A stretch of DNA of 64,000 nucleotides from Ricinus communis (lineage: Eukaryota; Streptophyta; Magnoliopsida; Malpighiales; Euphorbiaceae), in contig NC_063257.1 in the NCBI RefSeq assembly GCF_019578655.1, positions 24,817,939 through 24,881,938 of the forward strand, in the 5' to 3' direction. This document shows, piece by piece, positions 45,092 to 58,600 of the stretch; the stretch's first letter is position 1; every line of letters begins with the position of its first letter. Below the pieces are notes generated by a model. It was given only the letters and a program-made list of their open reading frames with translations, made no database searches and was not told the DNA's origin. The translations under genes and the position numbers were made by a program.

Positions 45092-46561
45092 TGATGTGCA
45101 TCGTTTTATACATGTTTGTATGCCCAATTACTTACATTTTTATGCATAGTTATCTTGTTTTATGCCAGAATCACCTGTGTTTTGGTTCCTTTTATGTTTC
45201 AAGTGATTATCAATGGACATTATTAGTAGTCAAGGGAAATAGGCACAAATACGGACCAGAATCCATTAAGATTAAGCAAGGACTAGCATTCCAAGGTTGA
45301 GCACAGCCTGGACTCTAGCCATGATGAACCATCAAAACTTGACCCTCAAGAGTGCCACTTTGGCACGATTTTTGAGGCTACCACGACCTCCATCACGACC
45401 CGTGGTGGCTCAGCACTGGCGAGGGCATGGCCAGGAAGAAGCCTTAAGTTGTGGGACTTGGAGGTCGGCCTGACTGGACTCGCTCGTCTTGATGCTTGCG
45501 ACTTCGGCCCGTCTTGAAAGATTTATATAGGCAAATGCGATTTATTGAGCTAGGGTTTAATTTTCTGACTTGATTTCACACATACATGCATAAGCCATCC
45601 TTTTCTAGACTTTAATACTCGACTTTAAGAGACTATTTCGCCTATTGAAGGAAGGCTTACATTAGTTTAAACGTCAAATTGAAGATCAAGAGTGGATTTG
45701 GAGGCATTCAAGAGGCAATTTAGGGTTCATCATTCAGATTTGGGTATTTAGGGCTTTTCATCTGACTTTAAAGAAGGGTGTACATGCTTTCAAATTACTT
45801 TTCTATATTTGTTCGTTACTTTGTGTTGCTTATTAACATGAGTAGCTAGAATTGTTGAACCCATTGGGGTTCCTATGTTGTTAGATTGCTTTTAATAATT
45901 TTTGAGACTTTGATTATCAATGCTTGTTTCTTCTTGCTTTGATTATTAATGAGAAATCACATTATTCATGAGACATTGTGAGTTATGGTGCTTAGATTGC
46001 TTTATGTAATTGAGAAGTTCATTTGGCAATTGGAAATTGGAATTGCAAGAACTGGTGAATAATCACTTATAGATAAGGGTAATTGACTAGCTAAATTAAG
46101 AATTAACAAAGCTTAATAGAGGTGGATTAAAGCTTAATGCTAATTTAATAATCGATCGTTAGGAAGAGATTCCAACTTTAGGTTCTTAGGTTTGGAAATT
46201 TGGTTATCTCGAGCTGGAAACCGAATTCAGTTAAGAATTTGTCCATGGCTAATCGCAATTGGTAATCAATATAATCTCTACCTTCACTAAAATCCAACTA
46301 GCTTAGGTCTCCTTGGGTTTGCTTTTTCCTTTGATTGTTTCACGAATTCCTTTTAGACTGTCTGACACTTATTTAATCACTTGCTTGCATTTAATCATAG
46401 AATAGCCACTTCATTAATTTGTTAAGGTTAGATGATAATAGACGCTACAGTAGTTCTAGGATCACCCTTTCCCGAGAATACAACCTTGATACTCACTCTT
46501 AGTGCTAATCTACATCGATAGGTTCACTGCCTTAGATTGTAGCTACAAAATTAGCCTATCA
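45092..46561 (+). repeat. 3' LTR of the plus-strand Athila element
   Basis: 1470 bp, TGATGTGCATCG to TTAGCCTATCA. GC-rich U3 block with CACGACC/CGTGGTGG text at 45370-45470, TATA (TTTATATAGG) near 45525, CCCATTGGGGTTC at 45860. Its last ~90 bases match the end of the solo LTR at 36349. Confidence 0.82.
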
Positions 46562-47949
46562 ATAGGCTTGCTCATAAATCCCATCTCCGCTACTACAAAC
46601 AATCAAATATCACAATCAAAGGGTCTTCATAAGGGTTGCAATGGGGCTTAAGTTTAGGTATGGAAATTTAGAAGTGAGGTGTAAATAATTTTTGGACTAT
46701 TGCAACGCCTTACTCATAATTTCAACTCAAAAAGGACTAAATGCCAAACAAAGATAATTAAATTCACTATATTTCGCAAGTTTCTAAGACAAGATGCTCA
46801 AAGAGTGAAAAATGAATAAACACTCAAGAAAGGACTGTTTGTTTGTTTGTTTATTTTTTTTTTAAGAAGAAACAATAGAATATAATTACTTTGGATTGAA
46901 AGGAGCATCTAACTCAAATTTTTAAAGGACTTAGTGAATTCAAAGTACAAATAAAACTGGCATTTTATCCAACAACTCAATGAACATATTGCCAAAATTC
47001 TAGAAATAGTTTAGGGATTAACAAACGAAAGGCTTAACAAAGTGTGATGATAAAGCATAATGGTAAAAATGAAGAAAGTGGATAGGCTCAAACTTGGCTA
47101 ACTAATGGAAAATATTCGCAAGTTGGCTTTTGGCTACAATGGTGAATCATAGGTGCCCTTATCATTTCGTAACATTTGATTGTTCATATGACCTCAATAA
47201 GCATTACCATGCAAGTTCTAAAAATAAGAAGAATACAATGCACACTCAAAAAAGAGAAAAAGAAGCATTTATGACGTATGCTCAATTAGGTTCAAAAACT
47301 CACAATTTAAGTGTGTACATTTGCATAAGGTGTCCAAATACCATCAATCAAATCATCATCTTATACACAAAACACAACAACTAATCAAATTTCAATTCAC
47401 TAACTTAAAGAATGGTCAAGTGACACTAGTTTATCCTAGCCACCATGATAAACTAAAAATCGCTCAATAATATTCCAAAAGTAACAAACAACAAGGAGAA
47501 AAAATCTCATGCTCATAATTATAACTATCAAGATTTTGAAGATAAACAAAAAGCTAATAAACATCCTAAGTATCCTAAAAGTATATACATCATCAATAAT
47601 ACAATACATAATAATCGGAAAACATAAGTAAAAAAAAAGCTAAAACAACAGCTTACCCACCCCACACTTGAAGGACACACTATCAGTGGTGTACAAAGAA
47701 GTTGGGAAGCAACATATTAAGTATAAAAAGAAAAAGAGATAAATACGAAGAAATCGCCTACTCCTGCTAGAATTTGGTGGCGATGGAGGAAATAGTGGTG
47801 CCTCGGTGTTTGTTGGAAAATCCTCAAATGCATATAAAACTTAAAAACTAAATAAAAACTAAAGCTAAAACTAATTAAATTTTCAAAACCAAGGAAATAA
47901 AGTATTAAAAACACAAAATTTAAGTTGGGTTGCCTCCCAAAAGCCCTTT
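46562..47949 (-). repeat. Athila interior fragment, non-coding part
   Basis: Collinear with the interior of A: 46562-46680 matches 13900-14000 (GGGTCTT..AAGGGTTG.AATGGGGCT), CCCCACACTTGAAGGACACACT at 47661-47682, and GGTTGCCTCCCAAAAGC at 47927-47943. (TTTG)n at 46838-46853. Begins at the plus-strand LTR edge, so it is probably a separate relic into which that element landed. Confidence 0.62.
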
Positions 47950-48182
47950 TTTTATCCCCGAGTCATTTACTTGGACTCGTTGACCACTTCCTTCATGTGA
48001 GGGTTTAACTTTCACTACTGTTGAACTGCCAGGTTATGGATGTCATCCATAAGAATCTTGGGTGAGCAATAAGTGTGGCTAATCCCTGGAATGTCAGCAT
48101 TCCTCTAAGCAAACGCCTTTTGGTACTTCCTTAGAGAAGGAAATGTCATCTCCCCCATCTCGGTTGTCAAGTCTGCTGCTGA
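47950..48182 (-). pseudogene. Athila-type RT, N-terminal part
   Basis: Minus strand: LRKYQKAFA, NADIPGISHTYCSPKILMDD, and LNPHMKEVVNE, the start of Athila RT (usually NADIPGISPTFCSHKIL.ED and LNPHMKEVV). One or more stops. As in A-C, RT breaks off early and is followed directly by the post-integrase GGGAGGC text, so it shares their internal deletion type. It is cut at 48182 by the next repeat. Confidence 0.7.
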
Positions 48183-50548
48183 TGTAATACACGAAATTTT
48201 ATTTTAATAATAATAATAATATTAGTAATAATTAATAATGAGTTTTGATTTAATTTAATGTTACTTTATTTTTAATTAATTTAATTGGGATGATTTAAAA
48301 TAGAATTTGAATGCTAGATAAAAATAAGAGAGTTATTTTTCTATATCTAATTAGTTTGATTTTTAAGAAATTAATTAAGTAAATTCCTTGGGCAATAAAT
48401 TATATTTTTGGTCACTTAATTTTCTCCCCACATGAGTATATGAATTAAATTCTATATTTGAAAGTGATGAAAGAGTTGGTAAATAATATTTTTATAAAAG
48501 AATTTATTGGGGAATAGCAAATTTTAATTAGCTAATGGTGTCTATTTTAATTGAAAAATAGTTAGTAAATTGATTAATTAAGTTAATTTAGTGTTAGGAT
48601 TAAATTGACATTAATTTTGGAATAAAGATTAAAAATATAATTGTTTTAATTTGGGGTATTAAATGAAAATTTGTATGGTTAGTATTTTTGTAATTAAATA
48701 TGTCGGTAAAGGTATTTTGGTAATTTTACTTTTAAAAGGAAGGGTAAATAAGTAATTCTCTATTTTCAATAATTTTTATTTGGCCTAAATTAAATAGTTA
48801 GGGACTTAATTGAAAAGCTAAAGAAAAGTCGGAGGATTAAACGGAAACTTTGTAGGGTGAACTTGTTAGTAATTAATAAAGTTGAGGGACTAAATGGTAA
48901 GGAAGAAAAATTCAGGGAGCAAATGTCGATATAGAGAAGAAAGAAAAGAAAAGGATCGAGGAAGAAGAAGAGAGGAAGAAGAAGTACGCGTCAGCCGGAA
49001 GAGTGGGGAGGTTCGGTAGGGTGCAAGCGGAGGCGGCGAGTGCGGCAGCAGCAGGCGGGAGGCGAGCAAGTGGCAGCGTGATTTTGATCTCAAAATGACA
49101 GGTGAGTTGAGGGCTTTCTTTTAGCAGTAGCAGCGTCGACGTTGGTGGCCGGAGGAAGGAGTTCTGGTGAACTGATCGCAGCCGAGTTTTTGGGCTTTTC
49201 CAGTCGTCTACGGCGAGCTTTGGCCGATCGGAGGGCATATCCGAAATCCCCTCAGCTCAAGCTTTCCAATAGCATTAGTTTCGCAGTGATCGTACTCCGT
49301 TTGAAAATCGAAGGCGGAGATCGTTTGTAAATTTCTCGTGATGATCGGGGGTCGGATCAGAAGATCCGGTGCTGGAATCATCATGAGTGTGTTGTTTCAA
49401 GTCCGTAGGCACGTTCGGATCGTCGATCGGACTCCGGCAGGTAGAGGCGAGTTGACCGAGTGATCAAGCATCATGGTAATTCTCTAGTCTGATGGTTTTA
49501 TAGTTTGTTGGGAAAAAATGATATGATTAATTATTGTGTTTAGCATTAGAAAAATTATGTGAGGTTTTTTATCGAAATAATAAATTATCGGACGGTCTAC
49601 AAATAATCGTGATTTGTGATGTGTGGCGGAGTCGGGAAAAATAATGAAATCTTGGTGACTTGACTCCCGTTAAAAAAATTGTTGGAAATTTGAAGTGCTT
49701 TAGCGGTCCGGAGCGATTATCACGGGGTAGGTGTCCGTGTTTAGAAAAGGTTAAATTTTGATGGGAATTGCAGTCGAAATTCTTAGATAGTTAATTCTAG
49801 GAGTCTAGACCTAGGGTTATTTATTAAATGTTTTACTTTTTCTGATTGAATTGTTTTCGTGATTAGATAAATCCGTCAGTTCGGCTCATTCCACCCGAGG
49901 CATCGAAGCAGGGCTAGGAGGTCGTCAAAACTGTGAGTTAAAGTCATATATCTGTTTACATATATCATGCTAAGATTTCACATAATAGTTCTGATTAAAT
50001 AATTTAATATTTTAATTATTTATTTAATTACTATTCATATATGTATCATTTTCTGAATCAATGCTATTGTGAGTGCATGTTGACTCCGGATGAGATGATA
50101 GTAGAACATACCACCTGATGGGTTGCATCAGGACCACGTGTGCACCAGTATAAATTTGAGACAGATAGTAAAAGGTAACTTTAGGACTTGCTCTGGTCGA
50201 GTTTAACTCTCTAGGCTGAGTAGAGTGAGTTTGCCGGAGTAAAGGTCCCTAGTCAAGCATTGCTCTCTAGGCGCCGGCTTTATTGGAAATTTAAGTGACT
50301 AAACTGGATTTAAGGACCCTGGTCGAGCTTTGCTCTCTGAGTTCTGTTGGAACGAGAAAGCCAAAAGGCTAAAAATGTTTAGTAACGGGGATTAGGGTTC
50401 TACTGAGGTACTCAGTACCGTAGTATATAAAATTCATTTTATAAGAAGCATGGCATGACTCGTGTTTTTACATGACTTAATATTTTATTTTAAATTAAAC
50501 AACTGTGTTATTGAAGTGTTTATATTTGTTTCTGGATATATGATTTTA
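48183..50548 (+). repeat. Long LTR-like sequence, possible Tekay/Del-type LTR, cut by gap
   Basis: Starts TGTAATACACGAAATTTTAT at an abrupt junction with Athila RT. AT-rich first 700 bp with (AAT)n at 48205-48222, typical GGACTAAATTG-type text (GGACTTAATTG, GAGGGACTAAATGG), a GC-rich CpG-bearing block at 48950-49480, then three related ~65-bp modules with GGTCGAG..GCTCTCT at 50190-50340. The TGTAAYACMC start and layout recall Tekay/Del LTRs. No PBS or end is seen before the gap, so the family is tentative. No gene was identified. Confidence 0.5.
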
Positions 50549-51048
50549 NNNNNNNNNNNNNNNNNNNNNNNNNNNNNNNNNNNNNNNNNNNNNNNNNNNN
50601 NNNNNNNNNNNNNNNNNNNNNNNNNNNNNNNNNNNNNNNNNNNNNNNNNNNNNNNNNNNNNNNNNNNNNNNNNNNNNNNNNNNNNNNNNNNNNNNNNNNN
50701 NNNNNNNNNNNNNNNNNNNNNNNNNNNNNNNNNNNNNNNNNNNNNNNNNNNNNNNNNNNNNNNNNNNNNNNNNNNNNNNNNNNNNNNNNNNNNNNNNNNN
50801 NNNNNNNNNNNNNNNNNNNNNNNNNNNNNNNNNNNNNNNNNNNNNNNNNNNNNNNNNNNNNNNNNNNNNNNNNNNNNNNNNNNNNNNNNNNNNNNNNNNN
50901 NNNNNNNNNNNNNNNNNNNNNNNNNNNNNNNNNNNNNNNNNNNNNNNNNNNNNNNNNNNNNNNNNNNNNNNNNNNNNNNNNNNNNNNNNNNNNNNNNNNN
51001 NNNNNNNNNNNNNNNNNNNNNNNNNNNNNNNNNNNNNNNNNNNNNNNN
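50549..51048. other. Assembly gap, 500 N
   Basis: Exactly 500 N bases between the LTR-like sequence and the satellite. The round number suggests a placeholder, not a measured length. Confidence 0.99.
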
Positions 51049-51699
51049 AAACATGAGAAAGCAACCCCAAAAAAGTGGTGTATTTATCAATATGAGAAAA
51101 CAACCCCGTAAGAGGGGTATATTTGTCCATATTAGAAAAAACCCCCGTAAGAGGGGTATATCTTTCAACATGAGAAAACAACCCCAAAAAAGTGGTATAT
51201 TTTTTAATACGAGAAAGCAACCCTGTTAGAGGGGTATATTTGTCAATATGAGAAAACAACCCCGTAAGAGCGGTACATTTGTCAATATTAGAAAACAACC
51301 CCGTAAGAGTGGTATATCTTTCAAGATGAGAAAACAACACCAAAAAAGTGGTATATTTGTCAATATGAGAAAACAACCACGTAAGGGGGGTATATTTCTC
51401 AATATTAGCAAACAACCCCGTATGGGGGGTATATCTTTTAACATGAGAAAACAACCCCAAAAAAGTAGTATATTTTTTAATACGAGAAAACAACCCCGTA
51501 ATAGGGTATATTTGTCAATATTAGAAAACAACCACGTAAAAGGGGTATGTTTCGGAATATTAGAAAACAACCTCGTAGGAGGGGTAAATCTTTCAACATG
51601 TGAAAACAACCCCAAAAAACTGGAATATTTGTCAATATGAGAAAACAACCCCATAAGAGGGGTATATTTATCAATATTAGAAAACAACCCCGTAAGAGG

Positions 51700-52291
51700 G
51701 TTATATCGTTCAACATGAGAAAATAACCCACAAAAAGTAGTATATTTGTCAATATGAGAAAACAACCCCGTAAGAGAGTTATATCGTTCAACATTAGAAA
51801 ATAACCCCCAAAAAGTAGTATATTTGTCAATATGAGAAAACAACCCCGTAAGAGGGTTATATCGTTCAACATGAGAAAATAACCCCTAAAAAGTAGTATA
51901 TTTGTCAATATGAGAAAACAACCCCGTAAGAGGGTTATATCGTTCAACATGAGAAAATAACCCCCAAAAAGTAGTATATTTGTCAATATGAGAAAACAAC
52001 CCCGTAAGAGGGTTATATCGTTCAACATGAGAAAATAACCCCCAAAAAGTAGTATATTTGTCAATATGAGAAAACAAATATTTGTCAATAAGAGGGATAT
52101 ATTTATCAATATTAGAAAACAACCCCGTAAGAGGGTTATATCGTTCAACATGAGAAAATAACCCCCAAAAAGTAGTATATTTGTCAATATTAGAAAACAA
52201 CCCCGTAAGAGGATTATATCGTTCAACATGAGAAAATAACCCCTAAAAAGTAGTATATTTGTCAATATGAGAAAATAACCCCGTAAGAGGG
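51700..52291. repeat. 78-bp higher-order dimer amplification
   Basis: The mark TTATATCGTTCAACAT recurs at 51701, 51779, 51857, 51935 and 52013 (exactly 78 bp apart) and again at 52136 and 52214. Each dimer joins a CATGAG unit with tail CAAAAAGTA to a TATGAG unit. Confidence 0.88.
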
Positions 52292-52574
52292 ATATATTCA
52301 TCAATATTAGAAAACAACACCGTAAGAAGGGTATATCTTTCAACATGAGAAAACAACCCCATAAATGTGGTATATTTTTAATGAGAAAACTACTTGTAAG
52401 AGGGGTATATCTTACAACATGAGAAAACAACCCCAAAAAATTGGTATATTTGTCAATATGAGAAAACAACCCTGTAAGAGGGGTATATTTTTCAATATTA
52501 GAAAACAACCCCGTTAGAGGGTTATATCTTTCATCACGAGAAGACAACCCCAAAAGTGGTAGGTATATCTTCAA

Positions 52575-52690
52575 CACTAGAAAACAACCAAAAAGGTATA
52601 TTTTAATAGTGGCTGGCTCGTCAAGAGTAAGGGGTTCTCAATAAGAAAACCATATTTTAATATAGAAAACAAATCAAGTAAGGGTATATA
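52575..52690. repeat. Interruption in the satellite array
   Basis: The 39-bp register is lost. About 40 bases of unrelated text (GTGGCTGGCTCGTCAAGAGT and following) sit between damaged units. Origin unknown. Confidence 0.7.
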
Positions 52691-55600
52691 TTTGCCAATA
52701 TTAGAAAACAACCCCGTATGAGGGGAATATATTTCAACTTGGGAGAGAACACCAAAACAGCGGTATATTTGTCAATTTGAGAAAACAACCCCGTAAGAGG
52801 GGTATATTTACCAATATTAGAAAACAACCCCGTATGAGGGGTATATCTTTCAACATGAGAAAACATCCCTAAAAAAGCGGTATATTTGTCAATATGAGAA
52901 AACAACCCCGTAACAGGGATATATTTGTCAATATTAGAAAACAACACCGTAAGAGGGGTATATCTTTCAACATGAGAAAATAACCCCAAAAAAGTGGTAT
53001 ATTCTTTAATATGAGAAAATCACCCCGTAAGAGGGGTATATTTGGCAATATTAGAAAATAACCCTGTAAGAGGGGTATATTTATCAATATTAGAAAACAA
53101 CCCCGTAAGAGGGTTATATCTTTGAACATGAGAAACAACCCCAAAAAAGTGGTCTATTTGTCAATATGAGAAAACAACCCCGTAAGAGGGGTATATTTGT
53201 CCATATTAGAAAAAACCCCCGTAAGAGGGGTATATCTTTCAACATGAGAAAACAACCCCAAAAAAGTTGTATATTTTTTAATACGAGAAAGCAACCCTGT
53301 TAGAGGGGTATATTTGTTAATATGAGAAAACAACCCCGTAAGAGCGATACATTTGTCAATATTAGAAAATAACCCCGGAAGAGTGGTATATCTTTCAAGA
53401 TGAGAAAACAACACCAAAAAAGTGGTATATTTGTCAATATGAGAAAACAACCACGTAAGGGGGGTATATTTCTCAATATTAGCAATTAACCCCGTATGGT
53501 TGATATATCTTTTAACATGAGAAAACAACCCCAAAAAAGTAGTATATTTTTTAATACGAGAAAACAACCCCGTAATAGGGTATATTTGTCAATATTAGAG
53601 AACAACCACGTAAAAGGGGTATGTTTGTGAATATTAGAAAACAACCTCGTAGGAGGGGTAAATCTTTCAACATGTGAAAACAACCCCAAAACAGTGGTAT
53701 ATTCTTTAATATGAGAAAATCACCCCGTAAGAGGGGTGTATTTATCAATATTAGAAAACAACCCCGTAAGAGGGTTATATCTTTGAACATGAGAAAACAA
53801 CCCCAAAAAAGTGGTATATTTGTCAATATGAGAAAACAAACCTGTAAGAGGGGTATTTGTCAATATTTGAACACGACCCCGTAAAGGGGTATATCTTTAA
53901 ACATGAGAGAACAACCCCAAAAAAGTGATATATTTTCTAAAATGAGAAACAATCCCGTAAGAGGGGTATATTTGTCAATATTAGAAAACAACCCCGTTAG
54001 AGGGGTATACCTGCCAACATGAGAAAACAACCCAAAAAAGTGGGATATTCGTCAATATGAGAAAACAACCCCATAATAGGGGTATATTTGTCAATATTAG
54101 AAAACAACCTCGTAAGAGGGGTATATCTTTCAACATGAGAAAACAACCCCAAAAAAGTGGTATATTTTCTAATACGAGAAAACAACCTCGTACGAGGGGT
54201 ATATTTGTCAATATTAGAGAACAACCCCGTAAGGGTGGTATATCTTTCAACATGATAGAACAACCCCAGAAAAGCGGTATATTTGTCAATATAAAAAAAA
54301 CCCTCTAAGAGGGGTATATTTATCAATATTAGAAAACAACGCCGTAAGCGGGTTATGTCTTTCAACATGGGAAAACAACCCCAAAAAAGCGGTATATTTG
54401 TCATGAGAAAGCAACCCCAAAAAAGTGGTATATTTTTTAATACGGGAAAACAACCCCGTAAGAGGGGTATATTTTGCAACGTAAGAGTATTTGCCAATAT
54501 TAGAAAACAACGCCGTCAGAGGAGTATATTTGCCAATATTAGAAAACAACCCCGTAAGAGGGGTAAATCTTTGAACATGAGAAAATAACACCAAAAAATT
54601 GTTATATTATCTAATACGAGAAAGCAACCCTGTAAGAGAGGTATATTTGGCAATATTAGAAAACAACACCGTAAGAGGGGTATATTTATCAATATTAGAA
54701 AACAACCTCGTATGAGGGGTAAATCTTTTAACATGAGAAAACAACTCCAAAAAAGCGGTATATTTGTCAAGATTGGAAAGCAAGCCTGTAAGAGGGATAT
54801 ATTTGTCAATATGAGAAAACAACCCCGTAAGAGGGGTATATTTATTAATATCAGAAAACAACCCCGTAAGAGGGTTATATCTTTCAACAAGAGAAAACAA
54901 CCACAAAAAAGTGGCATATTTTTCAATATGAGAAAACAACCACGTAAGAGGGGTACATTAGTCAATATTAGAAAACAACCCCAAAAAAGTGGTATATTTG
55001 TCAATATGAGAAAACAACCCCGTAATAGGGGTATATTTATCAATATTAGAAGACAACCCCGTAAAGGGGTATATCTTTCAACATTAGAAGATAACCCAAA
55101 AAAAGTGATATATTTTCTAATATGAGAAAATAACCCCGTAAGTGGGGTATATTTGTAAAGATTAGAAAACAACCCCGTAAGAGGGGTATATTTGCCAATA
55201 TTAGAGAAAAACCACCTGTAAGAGGGGTATATCTTTCAACCTGAGAAAATAACCTCAAAAAATTGGTATATTTGTCAATATGAGAAAACAACCTTGTAAG
55301 ATGGGTATATTTATCAATATTAGAAAACAACCCCGGAGGCAACCCTAAAAAAGTGGTAGATCTATCAATATGAGCAAACAACCCCGTAAGAGGGGTGTAT
55401 TTGTCAATATTATAAAACAACCCCATAAGGGGGTATATCTTTCAACATGAGAAAACAACCTCAAAAAAGTAGTTTTTTTTCTAATACGAGAAAACAACCC
55501 CGTAAGAGGGATATATTTGTCAATATTAGAAAACAACCCCATAAGAGGGTTATATCGTTCAACATGAGAAAACAACCCCAAAAAAGTGGTATATTTTCTA

Positions 55601-58600
55601 ATACGAGAAAACAACCCCGTAAGAGGGGTATATTTGGTAATATTAGAAAATAACCCCGTAAGAGGGGTATATTTGCCAATATTAGAAAACAACCCCGTAA
55701 GAGGGGTATATCTTTCAACATGAGAAAACAACCCCAAAAGTGGTATATTTTCTAATACGAGAAAACAACCTCGTAAGAGGGGTATATTTGTCAATATTAG
55801 AAAACAACCCTAAAAAGTGGTATATTTGTCAATATGAGAAAACAACCCTGTAAGAGGGGTATATTTGTCAATATTAGAAGACAACCCCGTAAAGGGGTAT
55901 ATCTTTCAACATGAGAAAATAACCCCAAAAAAGTGATATATTTTCTAATACGAGAAAACAACCCCGTAAGAGGGGAATATTTGTCAATATTAGAAAACAA
56001 CCCCGTAAGAGGGGTATATTTGCCAATATTAGAAAACAACCCCGTAAGAGGTGTATATCTTTCAACATGAGAAAACAACCTCAAAAAAGTGGTATATTTT
56101 TTAATACGAGAAAACCACCCTGTAAGAGGGGTATATCTGTCAATATGAGAAAACAATCCCGTATGAGGGGTATATTTGTCAATATTATAAAACAACCCCA
56201 TAAGGGGGGTATATCTTTCAACATGAGAAAACGACCTCAAAAAACTGGTACATTTTCTAATACGAGAAAACAACCCCGTAAGAGGGAATATACTTGTCAA
56301 TATTAGAAAACAACCCTGTAAGAGGGGTATATCGTTTAACATGAGAAAACAACCCCAAAAAAGTGGTATATTTTTTAATACGAGAAAACTACCCCGTAAG
56401 AGGGGTATATTTGGTAATATTAGAAAACAACCTCGTAAGAGGGGTATATTTGCCAATATTAGAAAACAACCCCGTAAGAGGGGGGTATATGTTTCAACAT
56501 GAGAAAACAACCCCAAAAACTTGTATATTTTCTAATACGAGAAAACGACCTCGTAAGAGGGGTATATTTGTCAATAGTAGAAAACAACACCGTTAGAGGG
56601 GTATATCTTTCAACATGAGAAAACAACCCCAGAAAAGCGGTATATTTGTCAATATAAAAAAACAACCCTCTAAGAGGGGTATATTTATCAATATTAGAAA
56701 ATAACGCCGTAAGCGGGTTATGTCTTTCAACATGAGAAAACAACCCCAAAAAAGCGGTATATTTGTCAGTATATGAAAACAACCCCGTAAGAGGGGTATA
56801 TTTATCAATATTAGAAAACAACCAAGTAAGAGGGTTGTATCTTTCAACATGAGAAAACAACCCCAAAAGAGGGGTATATTTATCAGTATGAGAAAGCAAC
56901 CCAGTAAGAAGGGTACATTTGTCAATAATAGAAAACAACCCCGTAATAGGGATATATCTTTCAACATAAGAAAGTAACACCAAAAAATTGGTATATTTGT
57001 CAATTTGAGAAAACAACCCCGTAAGAGGGGTATATTTATCAATATTAGAAAATAACCCCGTAAGAGGGTTATACCCTTCAATATGAGAAAACAACCACAA
57101 AAAAGTGGCATATTTGTCAATATGAGAAAACAACCCCGTAAGTGGGCTATATTAATAAATATTAGAAAACAACACCAAAAAAGTGGTATATTTGTCAATA
57201 TGAGAAAACAACCCCGTAATAGAGGTATATCTGTCAATCTTAGAAGACAACCCCGTAAAGGGGTATATCTTTCAACATTCGAAAACAATCCCAAAAAAGT
57301 GTTATATATTCTAATATGAGAAAACAATCCCTTAAGAGGGGTATATCTTTCAACATGAGAAAACAACCCCAGAAAAGTGGTATATTTTCTAATACGAGAA
57401 AACAACCTCGTAAGAGGGGTATATTTGTCAATATTAGAGAACAACCCTGTAAGGGTGGTATATCTTTCAACATGAGAAAACAACCCTAGAAAAGCGGTAT
57501 ATTTGTCAATATAAAAAAATAACCCTCTAAGAGGGGTATATTTATCAATATTAGAAAACAACTCCGTAAGCGGGTTATGTCTTTCAACAAGAGAATACAA
57601 CCCCAAAAAAGCGGTATATTTGTCAATATGTGAAAATATCCCGGTAAGAGGGGTACATTTATAAATATTAGAAAACAACCACGTAAGAGGGTTATATCTT
57701 TCAACTTGAGAAAAAACCCCTAAAAGAGTGCCATATTTGTCAATATGAGAAAACAACCCGGTAAGAAGGGTATATTTGTTAATAATAGAAAACAACCCCG
57801 TAAAAGGGATATATCTTTCAACATGAGAAAGCAACCCCAAAAAAGTGGTATATTTTTTAATATGGGAAAACAACCCCGTAAGAGTTGTATATTTTGCAAT
57901 ATTAGAAAATTACCCCGTAAGAGTATTTGCCAATATTTGAAAACAACGTGGTAAGAGGGGTATATTTGTCAATATTAGAAAACAACCCCGTAAGAGCGGT
58001 AAATCTTTCAACATGAGAAAATAATACCAAAAAATTGGTATGTTTATCAATAAGAGAAAATAATCCCATAAGAGGGGTATATTTACCGTAAGAGGGTTAT
58101 ATCTTTCAACATGAGAAAACAACCACAAAAAAGTGGCATGTTTGTCAATATGAGAAAACAACCCCGGAATAGGGGTATATCTGTCAATATTAGAAGACAA
58201 CCCCGTAAAGGGGTATATCTTTCAACATTAGAAAACAAGCCCAAAAAAGTGAGATATTTTCTAATACGAGAAAACAGCCCCGTGAGAGGGGTATATTTGT
58301 CAATATTAGAAAACAACCATATAAGAGGGGTATCTTTGCCAATATTAGAAATTAACCCCGTAAGAGGTGTATATCTTTCAACATGAGAAAACAACCTCAA
58401 AAAAGTGGTATATTTTTTAATACGAGAAAACCACCCTGTAAGAGGGGTATATCTGTCAATACGAGAAAACAATCCCGTAAGAGGGGTATATTTGTCAATA
58501 TTATAAAACAACCCCGTAAGGGGGTTATATCTTTCAACATGAGAAAACGACCTCAAGAAACTGGTATATTTTATAATACGAGAAAACAACCCCGTAAGAG

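Larger units (their letters stand above)
40036..46561 (+). mobile_element. Athila-type Ty3/gypsy element, 5'-truncated
   Basis: 3' half of an Athila-lineage element on the plus strand: integrase, GC-rich block, TATA box, leader intron, ORF1, long non-coding stretch, polypurine tract, 3' LTR. It is the only copy in the window with pol still linked to ORF1, and shows that ORF1 lies downstream of integrase. Confidence 0.83.

Noticed and set aside
48912..49330. Overlapping frames in the GC-rich block (minus 48912-49238, plus 49142-49330) as a host gene exon
   Set aside because: Low-complexity Ser/Leu/Pro and Phe text, no recognisable domain, frames on both strands; more likely a compositional effect within the LTR-like sequence.
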